NCBI GenBank assembly: GCA_964631125.1
Contig: CAZVYN010000051.1
Coordinates: 1 to 31,860 of the forward strand
Direction of reading: 5' to 3'
DNA: 31,860 nt
From: CAZVYN01 sp964631125
Lineage (GTDB): Bacteria > Eisenbacteria > RBG-16-71-46 > CAIMUX01
This document shows positions 23,682-31,860 of the stretch, in pieces. The position numbers and the translations under genes were made by a program. Position 1 is the stretch's first letter; every line of letters begins with the position of its first letter. The notes beneath the pieces were generated by a model, which was not told the origin of the DNA, searched no databases, and saw only the letters and a program-made list of their open reading frames with translations.

Positions 23682-25054
23682 GGCGCTTCCGGGAATCGTG
23701 TGGGTGAACTCATTGGGTTCGAGCGAGCGAACCTGGGTATAGGTCGAGGCCGCCCTGATGGAAGTAGATCGCGATGCGGAAGCGATGACGGTTCCGATAG
23801 CCACACGCTCGCCGCTTGATCTGCTGGATCCCCGAGTTGCCGCCCTCGCTGGCGGCGTTCGTGATCGGGAGTTTGAAGTAGGTCCGGATACCGACCCAGT
23901 GACGCTGCATCATCCGGGCGACCTTCTTCATCGGCTCGATCGAACTATCCATCACCCACCGACACCAGGTCTCGAAGTGACGTTCGGCGGCGCCGACGTA
24001 GACGTAGTCCCAGAGTCGATTCAGTTCTTCCTTCATCGCCCAGGCTTTCGCCGTCCGCAGGGTGGAGCGGCGGGCCAGGCGGAGGAACTTCCGCCAACCT
24101 CCGAGCGAGAAGTTGTCCGGGTTGCGGAGCCAGTCGTACTTCGTTCGGACGAGCCAGTTCTCCCCACGCGCACGGAGTTCTCGGTTCTCTCTCCGCCGCA
24201 CCTGGTCGACCGCGTCGTTGGCGTGCTTCGCGATGTGGAAGCGGTCGAAGACGATCTTCTCGTCGGCATCCGGAACGTTCGCGCGAACCGAGCCGATGTA
24301 CGGATCCCACATATCTATCGCCACCGCTTCGATCCCTGCGAGCTGCTCGGTCGTCAACGTCTTCCAGAAAGCGTCGAGGGTCTCGCGCTTGCGGTCGTCT
24401 CCCACCCAGAGAACCTTCGCGCGCTCGAAGTCACGAACGAGAGTGACGTACTCGTGTCGACGCTGGAACGCGGTCTCGTCGATCCCGATCGAACGAATCG
24501 CTTCCACTTTGCGACGCGCCAGCCCGCGAACGACGGCGCGCTCCTGGATGCCCGCAGCTTCATCCCAACTCAGTCGCAGTTGCTTCGCCACGGCCGAGAT
24601 CGAGGCCTGCTTCAGCCAGTCGATCGCCAACGCCTCGAACAGCGCGGTGAAACGCGAACCGTCTTCGGCCCAGGGAACGGTGAGTTGTTTGATCCCATGC
24701 GTTGGGCAATCGAGACGAGGAACGCGGGGCGTGGAGCAACGTGCGGTACTGGAAGGTGTCGAGATGGCGCCAGGTGCGCTCGCGATGGTCGTGGATCGGA
24801 GCCCGTTGCAGGCACTCAGGGCAGACCCAGCGCTCCTTCGGCGGCAGCGCGACCCGGATGTGGACGGCTCCCTCGGCCAACTTCAACTCAACCCCTTCGA
24901 CTCCCCAGGGTGGGGTCAGACCGAGAAGCTGCGCATAGAGCGTCTTGTCGTCCACGATCGTCTCCTCTCTCGTGCTCGAATCCCGAGCGAGAGGCTACCA
25001 TCGCGTCCGAGGCGCTCAGCCAGTCAGGAAAGCCACCCGAAAGCCGGAAGCGCC
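23682..25054 (-). mobile_element. Complete ISL3-family insertion sequence with 8-bp target duplication
   Basis: 25-bp terminal inverted repeats start GGCGCTTCCGG at 23682-23706 and end CCGGAAGCGCC at 25030-25054, 19 of 25 positions matching. The flanks are identical 8-mers, GTTTTATT at 23674-23681 and 25055-25062, the expected ISL3 target duplication. The element is 1373 bp with one transposase gene filling it. It landed in a locally A/T-rich tract of an otherwise GC-rich region. The intact duplication indicates a relatively recent insertion. Confidence 0.93.
23710..24955 (-). pseudogene. ISL3-family transposase with a single frameshift
   Basis: ATG 24955 opens MDDKTLYAQLLGLTPPWGVE, with a zinc-binding N-terminus (WVCPECLQRAPIHDH) and the RTWRHLDTFQYRTLLHAPR helix. 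The frame then needs two extra bases (a CG in CCGCGCGTT) near 24725 to continue as VPRLDCPTHGIKQLTVPWAE, the WLKQASISAVAKQLRLSWDE region, SIGIDETAF, EAVAIDMWDPY, FDRFHIAKHANDAVDQVRR, ASEGGNSGIQQIKRRACGYR and FHQGGLDLYP. The repaired protein would be 415 residues, normal for the family, with all three acidic catalytic residues (ID in GIDE, IDMW, SEGGN). Loss of one CG from a CG run is the only damage seen, so it is either very recently inactivated or a sequencing artefact. Confidence 0.88.
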
Positions 25055-25062
25055 GTTTTATT
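25055..25062. repeat. Right 8-bp target-site duplication of the ISL3 element
   Basis: GTTTTATT, matching 23674-23681 exactly. Confidence 0.9.
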
Positions 25063-25268
25063 TTTGTGGCAATGACATTTAGTTGTTGACGAGTTTCCGC
25101 TGCCTAAAAATATATGCGTAGAGATGCGCTAGGCACTGCGCTCTCGAAGCGTGTGGACGACGCGCGGGACTCGGTCGACGCAGTTTTACAGCGAGATCGA
25201 TGTTCCAGAGGACAATCGCGGCGACCGGCCTGAAAAGGAGTCAAAAGTTGTCGTGATACAAGTCATTC
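25063..25268. other. Upstream region of the HNH gene
   Basis: Contains a small A/T-rich patch (TAAAAATATATG, about 25105-25116) after TTGTTGACG, a possible promoter with poor spacing. GAAAAGGAG (about 25230-25240) lies too far from the ATG to be its ribosome site. No gene. Confidence 0.35.
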
Positions 25269-25759
25269 ATGAACAAATCAATTGCTGCTGATCAAGCGTC
25301 TGCGTCTGCGTCTGCGTCGCGTCTCGACTCAATTGCTTTCCTGCCAGATGAAATGCTGCTCGACCGCGTCCATGAGTTGGTGGCGAGAGAGCGGTCGTGC
25401 ACCGCGCAACTCGTCGCCCATCTTTCCGAGGTAGAACTTCGGCGGCTGTACCTCGGACGGGGTTGCTCGTCGATGTTCACTTATTGCACCGAGGTGCTCC
25501 ATCTGTCGGAGGCCGCGGCTTACGTGCGGATCGAAGTTGCTCGGACCATCCGGCGGTTGCCGCGGCTGCTTGATCATCTGGCGGATGGTTCGCTGTCCCT
25601 CACCGCGATCCGCCGCCTCGGGGCGGTGCTCACCTCGGAGAACTGTGATCGTCTGGTGCGCGAGGCGCGGCATCGCACCTCGCGCGACGTGGACAAGATG
25701 GTTGCGCGCGAGCAGCCGAAGCCGGACGTTCCGGCCACGATTCGGCAGCTTCCTGAAGA

Positions 25760-25789
25760 GTTCGAACTCGTCTCGAGACGAGTTCGAAC
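25760..25789. repeat. Perfect 30-bp palindrome inside the HNH gene
   Basis: GTTCGAACTCGTCTC (25760-25774) is followed at once by its exact reverse complement (25775-25789), with no loop. It encodes FELVSRRVR and lies in the variable spacer between the DUF222 and HNH parts. Confidence 0.9.
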
Positions 25790-26210
25790 GGGTGGTTCGA
25801 TCGAGTCCAGGGGGGAAGATCAGGCGCGCGGCTTCGGCGATGCGACCGATCCGGCTGGGGCGTCCGGATCGAGCCTGGACTCGAGCCTCGACCCGCGGAC
25901 GGTCCGAAGCGCCGCCGATCGAGACCGCGCGTCCATCCAACCTCTGGCGGCGGAACGTCACCGGATCCAGTTCACGGCGAGCGGCGAAATGCGCGAGCGC
26001 GGATCGAGCGTCTGCAGAATCTGATGCGCCACCGGATCCCGGACGGCGATCTCGCCGCCCTGATCGATGCGGCGGTGATCGAGCTGCTCATCAAGCTCGA
26101 GAAGCGGAAGTGCGGCGGAAACGACGCCGCGCAGACGGCGCGCGGGGCGGGCACTGCGGGCACGGCGGGCGCTAGCAACGCTCGGAGCGCGGACCGGAGT
26201 TCGGACAGGG

Positions 26211-26235
26211 CCGCGGCCGCGGCCGCGGCCGCGGG
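26211..26235. repeat. CCGCGG hexamer tandem repeat
   Basis: Four copies of CCGCGG in tandem encode the RAAAAAAAAG run in the HNH gene spacer. It is in-frame and self-complementary, so prone to length change. Confidence 0.7.
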
Positions 26236-26606
26236 CTCGGGGCTGGTCCGACCGCGAACGATTCCGCTGGATTTGCGCCGTGCCGTCTGGAGGCGCTACG
26301 ATGGCCGCTGCGCGTTTCTCGCGTCGGGGGGCAAGCGTTGCTCGGCGAGGGCATTTCTCGAGTTCCATCACGTCGACCCATTCGCGCGCGGAGGGAGGTC
26401 CACGGTCATGAACCTCGAGCTCCGTTGTCGGGCGCACAATGCGTACGAGGCCGAACGTGTGGGACTCGGTCGTCGAACGGCGATCGCCGCCGCCGCCGCC
26501 GACGACGACGCCGCCGCCGCCGCCAACGCGACGGACGGATAGCCCCTATTCTCGGACGCGTCGGGTCCCCCCCCGGAGCACCGCACCCTGTCGTTGGGAG
26601 GAATCG

Positions 26607-27002
26607 ATGTCCCGCGTCACGCACTTTGAAATCCACGCCACGCGTCCGCAGGAGCTGATCGAGTCCTACTCCGCGCTCCTCGGTTGGAAATTCACGCAAT
26701 GGGCGCCGATGGAGTACTGGCTCGTCGAGACCGGCCCGCCGGAGAAGCCGGGGATCAACGGCGGGCTCTTGCCGAGACGCGGGGCCGGCCCGCTGCCGGA
26801 TCAAGCGGTGGTCTCGTACGTCTGCACGGCAGAGGTGGACGCGCTGGACGCGACCCTGGCCAAGAGCGGCGACCTTGGAGCAGTTCCCGCAGTTCTCGCA
26901 GTGCCGAAGATGGCGATTCCAGGCGTGGGGTGGCTCGCGTACATCAAGGACCCGGACGGCAACATCCTCGGGTTGATGCAGCGCGACCCGACAGCGGCGT
27001 AG
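26607..27002 (+). CDS. VOC-superfamily (glyoxalase/dioxygenase-fold) protein
   Basis: 131 residues from ATG 26607, with GGGAGGA 4-10 bases upstream; the frame opens earlier but that part overlaps the HNH gene. The two beta-alpha-beta-beta-beta modules of the vicinal-oxygen-chelate fold are recognisable: VTHFEIHATRPQELIESYSA and LLGWKFTQW at the start, then VVSYVCTAEVDALDATLAKS and WLAYIKDPDGNILGLMQRDP at the end. The candidate metal ligands are incomplete: no second-module His is seen, although the terminal glutamate region is GLMQ, where a Glu is usual. It may therefore be a non-catalytic or binding member (the group annotated as VOC family protein/YdeN-like). It is two bases from the next gene, so the pair is co-translated. 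Confidence 0.85.
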   Translation: MSRVTHFEIHATRPQELIESYSALLGWKFTQWAPMEYWLVETGPPEKPGINGGLLPRRGAGPLPDQAVVSYVCTAEVDALDATLAKSGDLGAVPAVLAVPKMAIPGVGWLAYIKDPDGNILGLMQRDPTAA

Positions 27003-27004
27003 CG

Positions 27005-27871
27005 ATGAGCTTCGACGCATTCCTGGCTCAGGCGTGGAACGATCACGGAGATCGACCTCGAGAAGTGGCCGATCGGTTGGCGAGTTCGCTCGACGTCATC
27101 GCGGCGACCGAGAACATTCCGGCGTTCGCGCACCTGGCGACCCACGTCTTCGGAGAGCATCTCGGAGAGTGGTCCCGCGGAGTCGAGCTGTTGACGTCGC
27201 TGCGCCGACTGCCGGCGTACGACCGGGCGAAGTCGGCGCGTTCGGTCGATCGCGGCATCGCGATCCTCCGCTACTCCGGCGGAGCGGGCGACGCGCTGGA
27301 CGCGCTCGCACTGGAGGATCGTGTCTCGGCCTTGGCCACTGCTTCGGGAGCGTTCACCGGCCGTGGTCGATTCGATCGCGCCATCGACGCCTTCACCCAG
27401 GCTCTCGAGCTCGGCGGCGCTGGCTTGCCGGCCGAGTCGCCCGCGACCCGTTCGCTCGCGGTCGGCGGGAACAGCCTGGCGGCCGCGCTGGAGGGCAAGA
27501 AGGATCGAGATCCGATCGAAACCGCGGCAATGGTGACGGCCGCGGAGGCCGGCTTGACCTTCTGGAAGCAGGCGGGAACCTGGTTGGAAGAGGAACGCGC
27601 GGAGTATCGGCTGGCGCGGAGTCTCCTCCAGGCCGGAAACGCCGCCACGGCGCGGCGGAGCGCAGAGCGCTGTCTCGAGATCTGCCAACGGAATGATGCG
27701 CCCGCCTTCGAGCGGTTCTTCGCCTACGCGGTGCTGGCGTTCGCGCAACGAGCGAGCGGGGATCTGGATGCGTTCGAGGCGGCTCGGCGCGAAGCCTTGC
27801 AGCTCTTCGAGCAATTGCCGCCCGACGAACGTCAGTGGTGTGAGTCCGACTTGAAAGAACTCGGATCCTGA
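27005..27871 (+). CDS. Helical-repeat (TPR-like) cytoplasmic protein of unknown function
   Basis: 288 residues from ATG 27005, two bases after the VOC stop, which implies coupling. There is no signal peptide or membrane segment. The protein begins MSFDAFLAQAWNDHGDRPRE, then consists of amphipathic helices. The central and C-terminal part looks like tetratricopeptide helices: FTGRGRFDRAIDAFTQALEL, EERAEYRLARSLLQAGNAAT, RRSAERCLEICQRNDAPAFE, FFAYAVLAFAQRASGDLDAF. I recall proteins with this opening as uncharacterised families in Gram-negatives and do not assign a function. A scaffold or interaction role is inferred from the repeats. Confidence 0.75.
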   Translation: MSFDAFLAQAWNDHGDRPREVADRLASSLDVIAATENIPAFAHLATHVFGEHLGEWSRGVELLTSLRRLPAYDRAKSARSVDRGIAILRYSGGAGDALDALALEDRVSALATASGAFTGRGRFDRAIDAFTQALELGGAGLPAESPATRSLAVGGNSLAAALEGKKDRDPIETAAMVTAAEAGLTFWKQAGTWLEEERAEYRLARSLLQAGNAATARRSAERCLEICQRNDAPAFERFFAYAVLAFAQRASGDLDAFEAARREALQLFEQLPPDERQWCESDLKELGS

Positions 27872-27915
27872 CTCGACGGCAGCGGTCGGCGCGCGGTTCG
27901 CAACGGCGACGTGAA

Positions 27916-30339
27916 CTAGCGCACGACCACCGTCCCGTCGGTCGCGACGACGACGCCCGCGCGATCGAAGACCGTCGCTCCTTCTAGATACGTCGCGGTT
28001 CTGATCGAGAGCGTCGTTCCGTTGCCTGACGCGTCGATCCCTTCGCCGACCGTGTCGTAGGGATGTGCGAGCGTGCCGTCTTCGGTCCCGGCATTGCCGA
28101 GATCGACATAGACCGTCGGCAGGGGACGCGTCTGGAACATCCCGCGGCCGTAGGTCGCCGCTACGAGCATGTCCTCATACCAGAAGAGATCGTCGACCTC
28201 GACGTTGGCGGGGCCGTCGTTGTTGTCGTAGGCGGGCGTCGCGTTCCAGGTCACGCCGAAGTCTTCGGAGGCGAAGATCCCGAGGTCGCTGCCGATGTAG
28301 ATCCAGTCGACGTCGGTCGGGTGATAGCTCGTGGTGTTGACCTGCAGCGCCGGGAGCGCGTCGGGCGCCGTGCCGGTGCGCTGCGCCCAGCTCGTTCCGC
28401 CGTTGCCGGTGATCCAGACGTTGTCGGCGTTGTACCCGCCGAGCACGACGATCGCTTCGTTGAGAAAGTGGGGGCTCGCCTCGATGTCCATAATCCACCG
28501 GTCGGGGACGCCGGTGTGAACGTTGGTCCAATTGGAGCCGGCGTTCGTCGTGCACGAGATCACGCCATCGGTGTAGCCGACCCAGATCTCGTTCGAGTTG
28601 CCGGGCTTGATCGAGATCGCGCTGCATTTGGGAGACCCCGAGATCGGAGCGCGGATCTGACTCCAGTTGGAACCGCCGTTGGTCGTCCTCCAGATGCTCG
28701 TACCTCCCGCCACCAGATTGTCGGGATCGGTGGGATCGACGGCGCAGTAACCGCCGTCGCCTGTCTGCAACTGGAACCACCCGTTCACGCCGTCCGCCGG
28801 CCGGTAGCGGAGCTTGTCGTTGTCCTGCGCCCCGCCCACGATGACGCTTCCGTCGGCCGCCGCCGCGCCGCCGTAGAACTGCGTGATCGCGAGACCGTTG
28901 GCCAGGTTCGTCCAGCCGGTCGTCTGGGTGACGAGATCGATGTCGTCGACCTTCTGGATCCCGCCGTCGTTGCCGAAGAAGACGATTCGATTCGAGCCGC
29001 CGTTGTACCCCGGGTGGTGGAGGATTTCATGATGGTCGGCGTGCGCAGAGGTCGCGCTGCCGCCGTTGTGGTACTCGGCCCAGGCGCTGATCCGGGTGAA
29101 GCTCGTTCCGCCGTTCGTGCTGCGGTAGAGGTCGAGGCCGCCGCAAACGACGTACTCGTTCCAGGTCGGATCGACCCAGAGTGCGTTCGCGTAGTCGCCC
29201 GCCGAGAGGTAGTTCAGGCCAATGCTGCTCCGCTTGCCCCAGCTCGCGCCCAGATCCGTCGTCCGCCAGATCTCACCGCCGTTGCCGTTGGCGTCGAGTC
29301 CGCGGTTCATCGAGACGTAGATGTAGTTGCCCGTGCCCCAGGCCGTTTCGCAGCGCGCCGTGCTGTCCGGCAGTTTGCCGCTTCCGGGGATGAGGTCGGT
29401 GGTCTGTTCGTCCCATTCGACTCCCCCGTCGGTCGAGAGCCAGACTTCTCCGAAGGCGCCGTTGCCGCTGCGGCATCCGACGAGGATGCGGTTCGGATTC
29501 CCGGGCTGGAGGTCGATGTCCGCGGGAGGAGCGCCGGGGGTGAGGAGCGTCGTCCAGTTGGCGCCGCCGTCGGTCGTGCGGCGAACCGCGAAGGTGCTCC
29601 CGCCGTCTTCGGTCACAGCGTAGAGCGTGTTCGCCGTGGTCGGATGGCGCTCGAGCCGATTCACATAGCTGAACTCGGAGTTGCTCGTACTGGCGAGCTG
29701 CGTCCAAGTCGCTCCACCGTTCGTGGTGCGGAAGATCCCCGCTCCCGGCACGACCGTGGTGTTCGGGTTCGGCGTACGCGCCGAGCCTTCGCCGGTCGCG
29801 GCGTACATCACGTTCGGGTTGGTCGGATCGAGGACGAGCGAGGTGACCGCCAACGTGGGGAGGAAGTCGTTCAGCGGAAACCACGACACCCCGCTGTTGT
29901 CCGAGCGCCAGATCCCGCCGGAAACTCCTCCCACCCACATGCGGGTGGTCGTCGTGGGATGGACGAGGATCGCGCGGATCCGCCCGCCGATGTTGCCCGG
30001 TCCGAGCGGCTCCCAGTTCGACCAGATACCCGCGTCGCGCTGGCCAACGCGCATCAGGTCGATCTGCTCCTTGGCCCGGATCAAGCCGTCGAACGGGATC
30101 GGTCCTCCGCTGGAGCGTTGCTCGTAGCGCTCGCGGAGGATTTCCGGCGCGAACGTCGCGCGCTCTTCTTCCTCGGTCTCGCCCACGCCGCGCGCGGCGT
30201 CGACCTGTTCGACCCGCTCGATCGACCGCGCGCGCGCACGTGGATCGGCGCTGAACCTCGAGCTCGAAGCCGCGAATGTCGCCGAGACGATGCCCGCGAG
30301 CGCGAGCCCGAGCAGCACTCTGCTCCGATCGACCCTCAT
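27916..30339 (-). CDS. Secreted Asp-box (BNR/VPS10-type) beta-propeller protein
   Basis: 807 residues. ATG 30339 is followed by a signal peptide (VLLGLALAGIVSATFAASSS) and a charged propeptide-like segment. From about residue 105 (WEPLGPGNIGGRIRAILVHP) there are at least ten Asp-box motifs of the S/T-x-D/N-x-G-x-x-W/F type: SDNSGVSW, TTNGGATW, TTDGGANW, STDGGVEW, TTDLGASW, STNGGTSF, TTNGGSNW, TTNAGSNW, TGNGGTSW, SEDFGVTW. They indicate tandem beta-propellers of the sortilin/BNR kind. The last 65 residues (TVYVDLGNAGTEDGTLAHPY ... DRAGVVVATDGTVVVR) look like the start of a parallel beta-helix and end abruptly. Its ATG overlaps the upstream gene's stop by ATGA. It probably acts at the cell surface in binding or glycan handling; no catalytic residues are assigned. 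Confidence 0.9.
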   Translation of the reverse strand: MRVDRSRVLLGLALAGIVSATFAASSSRFSADPRARARSIERVEQVDAARGVGETEEEERATFAPEILRERYEQRSSGGPIPFDGLIRAKEQIDLMRVGQRDAGIWSNWEPLGPGNIGGRIRAILVHPTTTTRMWVGGVSGGIWRSDNSGVSWFPLNDFLPTLAVTSLVLDPTNPNVMYAATGEGSARTPNPNTTVVPGAGIFRTTNGGATWTQLASTSNSEFSYVNRLERHPTTANTLYAVTEDGGSTFAVRRTTDGGANWTTLLTPGAPPADIDLQPGNPNRILVGCRSGNGAFGEVWLSTDGGVEWDEQTTDLIPGSGKLPDSTARCETAWGTGNYIYVSMNRGLDANGNGGEIWRTTDLGASWGKRSSIGLNYLSAGDYANALWVDPTWNEYVVCGGLDLYRSTNGGTSFTRISAWAEYHNGGSATSAHADHHEILHHPGYNGGSNRIVFFGNDGGIQKVDDIDLVTQTTGWTNLANGLAITQFYGGAAAADGSVIVGGAQDNDKLRYRPADGVNGWFQLQTGDGGYCAVDPTDPDNLVAGGTSIWRTTNGGSNWSQIRAPISGSPKCSAISIKPGNSNEIWVGYTDGVISCTTNAGSNWTNVHTGVPDRWIMDIEASPHFLNEAIVVLGGYNADNVWITGNGGTSWAQRTGTAPDALPALQVNTTSYHPTDVDWIYIGSDLGIFASEDFGVTWNATPAYDNNDGPANVEVDDLFWYEDMLVAATYGRGMFQTRPLPTVYVDLGNAGTEDGTLAHPYDTVGEGIDASGNGTTLSIRTATYLEGATVFDRAGVVVATDGTVVVR

Positions 30340-31860
30340 TGCAGCGAGACCAACGCGAGTACCAAGCCGCGTCCGGAGTCGAGTGAGCTCATCGCCTTTC
30401 CGAGGATGGCGCCGGCCGCGCGCTCGCGATCGGATGCGCGCTGCGCGTGACCCGGCGTGTCGGAGGTCGTCAGGAGGTCGCCCGGTTCGATCGCGCCATG
30501 TGTGGCGTCGGCCCAGACGTAGACGCGACCGGTCAGCGCCACTTGCGCGCGCGCGGAGGCGCCGACGTCGGTCGACTCTAGGTCTTCGTTGTACGGATCG
30601 AGCGTGATGCCGGGACGGATGCCACCCGCGCCGCTGACCACGCCGGCCACGCGCGGGTCGTAGGCGCGATCACAGACGCGCAGATGTCCCGGCTTCGCGG
30701 CGTCGATCGTGAGAACCAGCCCGGGACGCACTTCGTTAAGATCGGAGAGATCGAACGGCTCGGCCAGATCGCCGCCGCCGGTGATCTGCAGCGCGGTCGT
30801 GACCACGCGGCCCGTGTTCGTCACCTCGAACTTCAGGACGCCGCTCTTGAACGCCTCGAGCAGCGAGCCCGATCCGTTCTGCTCCAAGACGGCGGTGGCG
30901 TCGGTGCTCGTGACCTTCCCCCAGAAGGCATTGCCGTTCGAAGTTGTGTTCTCGGCGTAGTAGGGCGCGCCGACCACGCCGCCGCCGAAGGCGCCGGTCG
31001 ATCGCCAACGCCCGGAGGTGTCGAGGACCGTCGTACCGGTGAGGTTCTGCAGGCTCGGGAAGTGGCCGCGGCCGTTGTTGGCGATGCGCCCCATCGTCCC
31101 GCCGCCGCCGTCGAGGAAGCGGACGACGTCGCCCGAGGTGCTGGAGAACGTCGCGGCCGGCCCGGTCCCGGTCGCGGTGACGACCAGGCCGTAGGCGTCG
31201 CCGACGTTCGCATTCGCGACGAGCATCCCGGGCGAGCCGTTCGTCGTCCCGCTGTGGAAGACGGCGATGCGCGCATTGGTCGGATCGATCCCGAAGCCGA
31301 CATGGCCGTCGCCGCGCCACGACGTCATGCCCGAGACCCACGCACTGTTGAGCGAGAGCTTGTTCCCGGTCTCGTTCGCGCCCGCGAAGTCTCCCTCGAA
31401 GTGGAACTCGCCGCCGATCCCCTCGTCGAAGGCGAGCAGCTTCACGTTGTCGGCGCCGCCGACGTTGTTCACGGTGAGACGCGCGTATGGAGACGCGGCG
31501 GTGGTGCCGACGGCGAGCGAGCCGTTCACGCGCAAGCCGTCGGCCCCCGCGACGTTCACGGCGCCGGCGTCGGCGGTGATGGTGCGCCCGAGACCGGGGC
31601 CGCCGAAGTCGTAGGCCTGGTCGAGCGTGCCGCCGCCCCCGCCGCCGCCGAACGACGCCGTCGTCTGCACCGAGCCGTCGGGGAACTTGAAGCCGCCCGC
31701 CATCGACCAGATGACGCCGTTGGCGCGGAAGTCGAACTCCGACCTCTCGGCGCTCTGGGCGGAGAGCGCATAGGCGCCGGAAACAATCGGTTGATCGGGC
31801 AACTGTTCAAATCCGGAACCGGTGTCGACCCAGATGCGCAGTTGCGGCGCCGCGGCGCCG
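30336..31860 (-). CDS. Surface/tail-fibre-like repeat protein, 5' end beyond window
   Basis: At least 507 residues are visible. The frame is open to the right edge (QLRIWVDTGSGFEQLPDQPI, VSGAYALSAQSAERSEF), so TTG 31802 is not the true start. Beta-rich, Gly/Asn/Thr-rich sequence follows: MAGGFKFPDGSVQTTASFGG, a GGGGGGG linker, then units such as GHVGFGIDPTNARIAVFHSG and VSSTDATAVLEQNGSG-like strands, as in phage tail-fibre or autotransporter-stalk proteins. The C-terminal 150 residues (DLAEPFDLSDLNEVRPGLVL, RAQVALTGRVYVWADATHGA, GDLLTTSDTPGHAQRASDRE, AGAILGKAMSSLDSGRGLVL) resemble the compact end domain found on such fibres. It is translationally coupled to the propeller protein. A surface adhesin is inferred. 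Confidence 0.8.
   Translation of the reverse strand, partial: GAAAPQLRIWVDTGSGFEQLPDQPIVSGAYALSAQSAERSEFDFRANGVIWSMAGGFKFPDGSVQTTASFGGGGGGGTLDQAYDFGGPGLGRTITADAGAVNVAGADGLRVNGSLAVGTTAASPYARLTVNNVGGADNVKLLAFDEGIGGEFHFEGDFAGANETGNKLSLNSAWVSGMTSWRGDGHVGFGIDPTNARIAVFHSGTTNGSPGMLVANANVGDAYGLVVTATGTGPAATFSSTSGDVVRFLDGGGGTMGRIANNGRGHFPSLQNLTGTTVLDTSGRWRSTGAFGGGVVGAPYYAENTTSNGNAFWGKVTSTDATAVLEQNGSGSLLEAFKSGVLKFEVTNTGRVVTTALQITGGGDLAEPFDLSDLNEVRPGLVLTIDAAKPGHLRVCDRAYDPRVAGVVSGAGGIRPGITLDPYNEDLESTDVGASARAQVALTGRVYVWADATHGAIEPGDLLTTSDTPGHAQRASDRERAAGAILGKAMSSLDSGRGLVLALVSLQ

Larger units (their letters stand above)
25269..26542 (+). pseudogene. DUF222/HNH endonuclease with one frameshift
   Basis: The first part reads from ATG 25269: DUF222 region about residues 20-150 (FLPDEMLLDRVHELVARERS, CSSMFTYCTEVLHLSEAAAY, RLLDHLADGSLSLTAIRRLG), a spacer, then HRIQFTASGEMRER and a stop at 26022-26024. 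One missing base near 25997 restores RIERLQNLMRHRIPDGDLAA in another frame, followed by an Ala-rich stretch and the HNH motif RYDGRCAFLASGGKRCSARA, FLEFHHVDPFARGG, LELRCRAHNAYEAERVG. The repaired protein would be about 424 residues, usual for this abundant family of putative intron- or mobile-element-like HNH nucleases. Low-complexity repeats (ASASASAS near the start, poly-Ala, poly-Asp) and a 30-bp palindrome lie inside the gene. Confidence 0.82.

Noticed and set aside
24720..24730. Programmed frameshifting in the ISL3 transposase
   Set aside because: ISL3 transposases are normally a single ORF and no slippery heptamer is present; loss of a CG from a CG run is sufficient.
28063..30450. 795-codon open frame on the plus strand
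   Set aside because: It is the antisense shadow of the Asp-box propeller gene, which has a signal peptide, recognisable repeats and coupling to its neighbour; the plus-strand translation is low-complexity Arg/Val/Ala sequence.
1..31860. All frameshifts being sequencing errors
   Set aside because: Very long genes (cheA, receptor, propeller, choice-of-anchor-I) are uninterrupted, and damage is concentrated in mobile and accessory genes; individual one- or two-base events (24725, 25997, 19943) could still be errors.
1..31860. CRISPR array, tRNA or rRNA genes
   Set aside because: No regularly spaced repeats, cloverleaf-forming sequence or rRNA signature was seen on either strand.

Overview
The window is 31.9 kb of GC-rich bacterial DNA, probably from a metagenome-derived genome. 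No rRNA, tRNA or CRISPR array was seen. Secreted beta-propeller proteins, one of them with a FlgD/Por-type C-terminal sorting module, and the general style of the right half suggest a member of the FCB group, for instance Candidatus Eisenbacteria or a Gemmatimonadota-like lineage. This is inferred from protein architecture; no marker gene is present.

Region 1 (1-604) is a broken IS66 transposase. Region 2 (783-14907) is a chemosensory island. Its minus-strand half reads cheA, cheW, a small four-helix membrane protein, a soluble receptor with an N-terminal truncated haemoglobin (trHb-PAS-PAS-MCP), then an ABC1/UbiB-type kinase and a DUF454 membrane protein. Its plus-strand half reads a frameshifted cheX-like gene, cheY, cheB, cheR, a cheX-like gene, and a two-receiver protein ending in another CheX-like domain. 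The halves diverge, and a degraded IS1380-type element (about 8305-9657) sits between them. Together they form a near-complete pathway: haem-based gas or redox sensing, CheA/CheW signalling, CheR/CheB adaptation and three CheX-like output or phosphatase modules. No flagellar or pilus genes are visible, so the output is unknown.

Region 3 (15028-16881) holds convergent, damaged IS21 istA and istB fragments beside the last 64 codons of a prolyl oligopeptidase gene. The island is therefore bracketed by decayed IS elements. Region 4 (16965-18151) is a BON-domain protein with a good sigma-54 promoter candidate and a strong terminator hairpin. Region 5 (about 18211-23575) holds a decayed secreted repeat protein, an intact choice-of-anchor-I secreted protein, a YCII-family remnant and an AMIN-like lipoprotein.

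Region 6 (23682-25054) is a complete ISL3-family element with a perfect 8-bp target duplication but a frameshifted transposase. Region 7 (25269-27871) has a frameshifted DUF222/HNH endonuclease gene carrying a perfect 30-bp palindrome, a VOC-family protein and a helical-repeat protein. Region 8 (27916-31860, minus) is a translationally coupled pair of secreted surface-type proteins, the upstream one running off the right edge.

The most interesting system is the haemoglobin-coupled chemosensory island. Many accessory genes carry frameshifts or catalytic-segment deletions while the long chemotaxis and propeller genes are open, which favours real decay over pervasive sequencing error.
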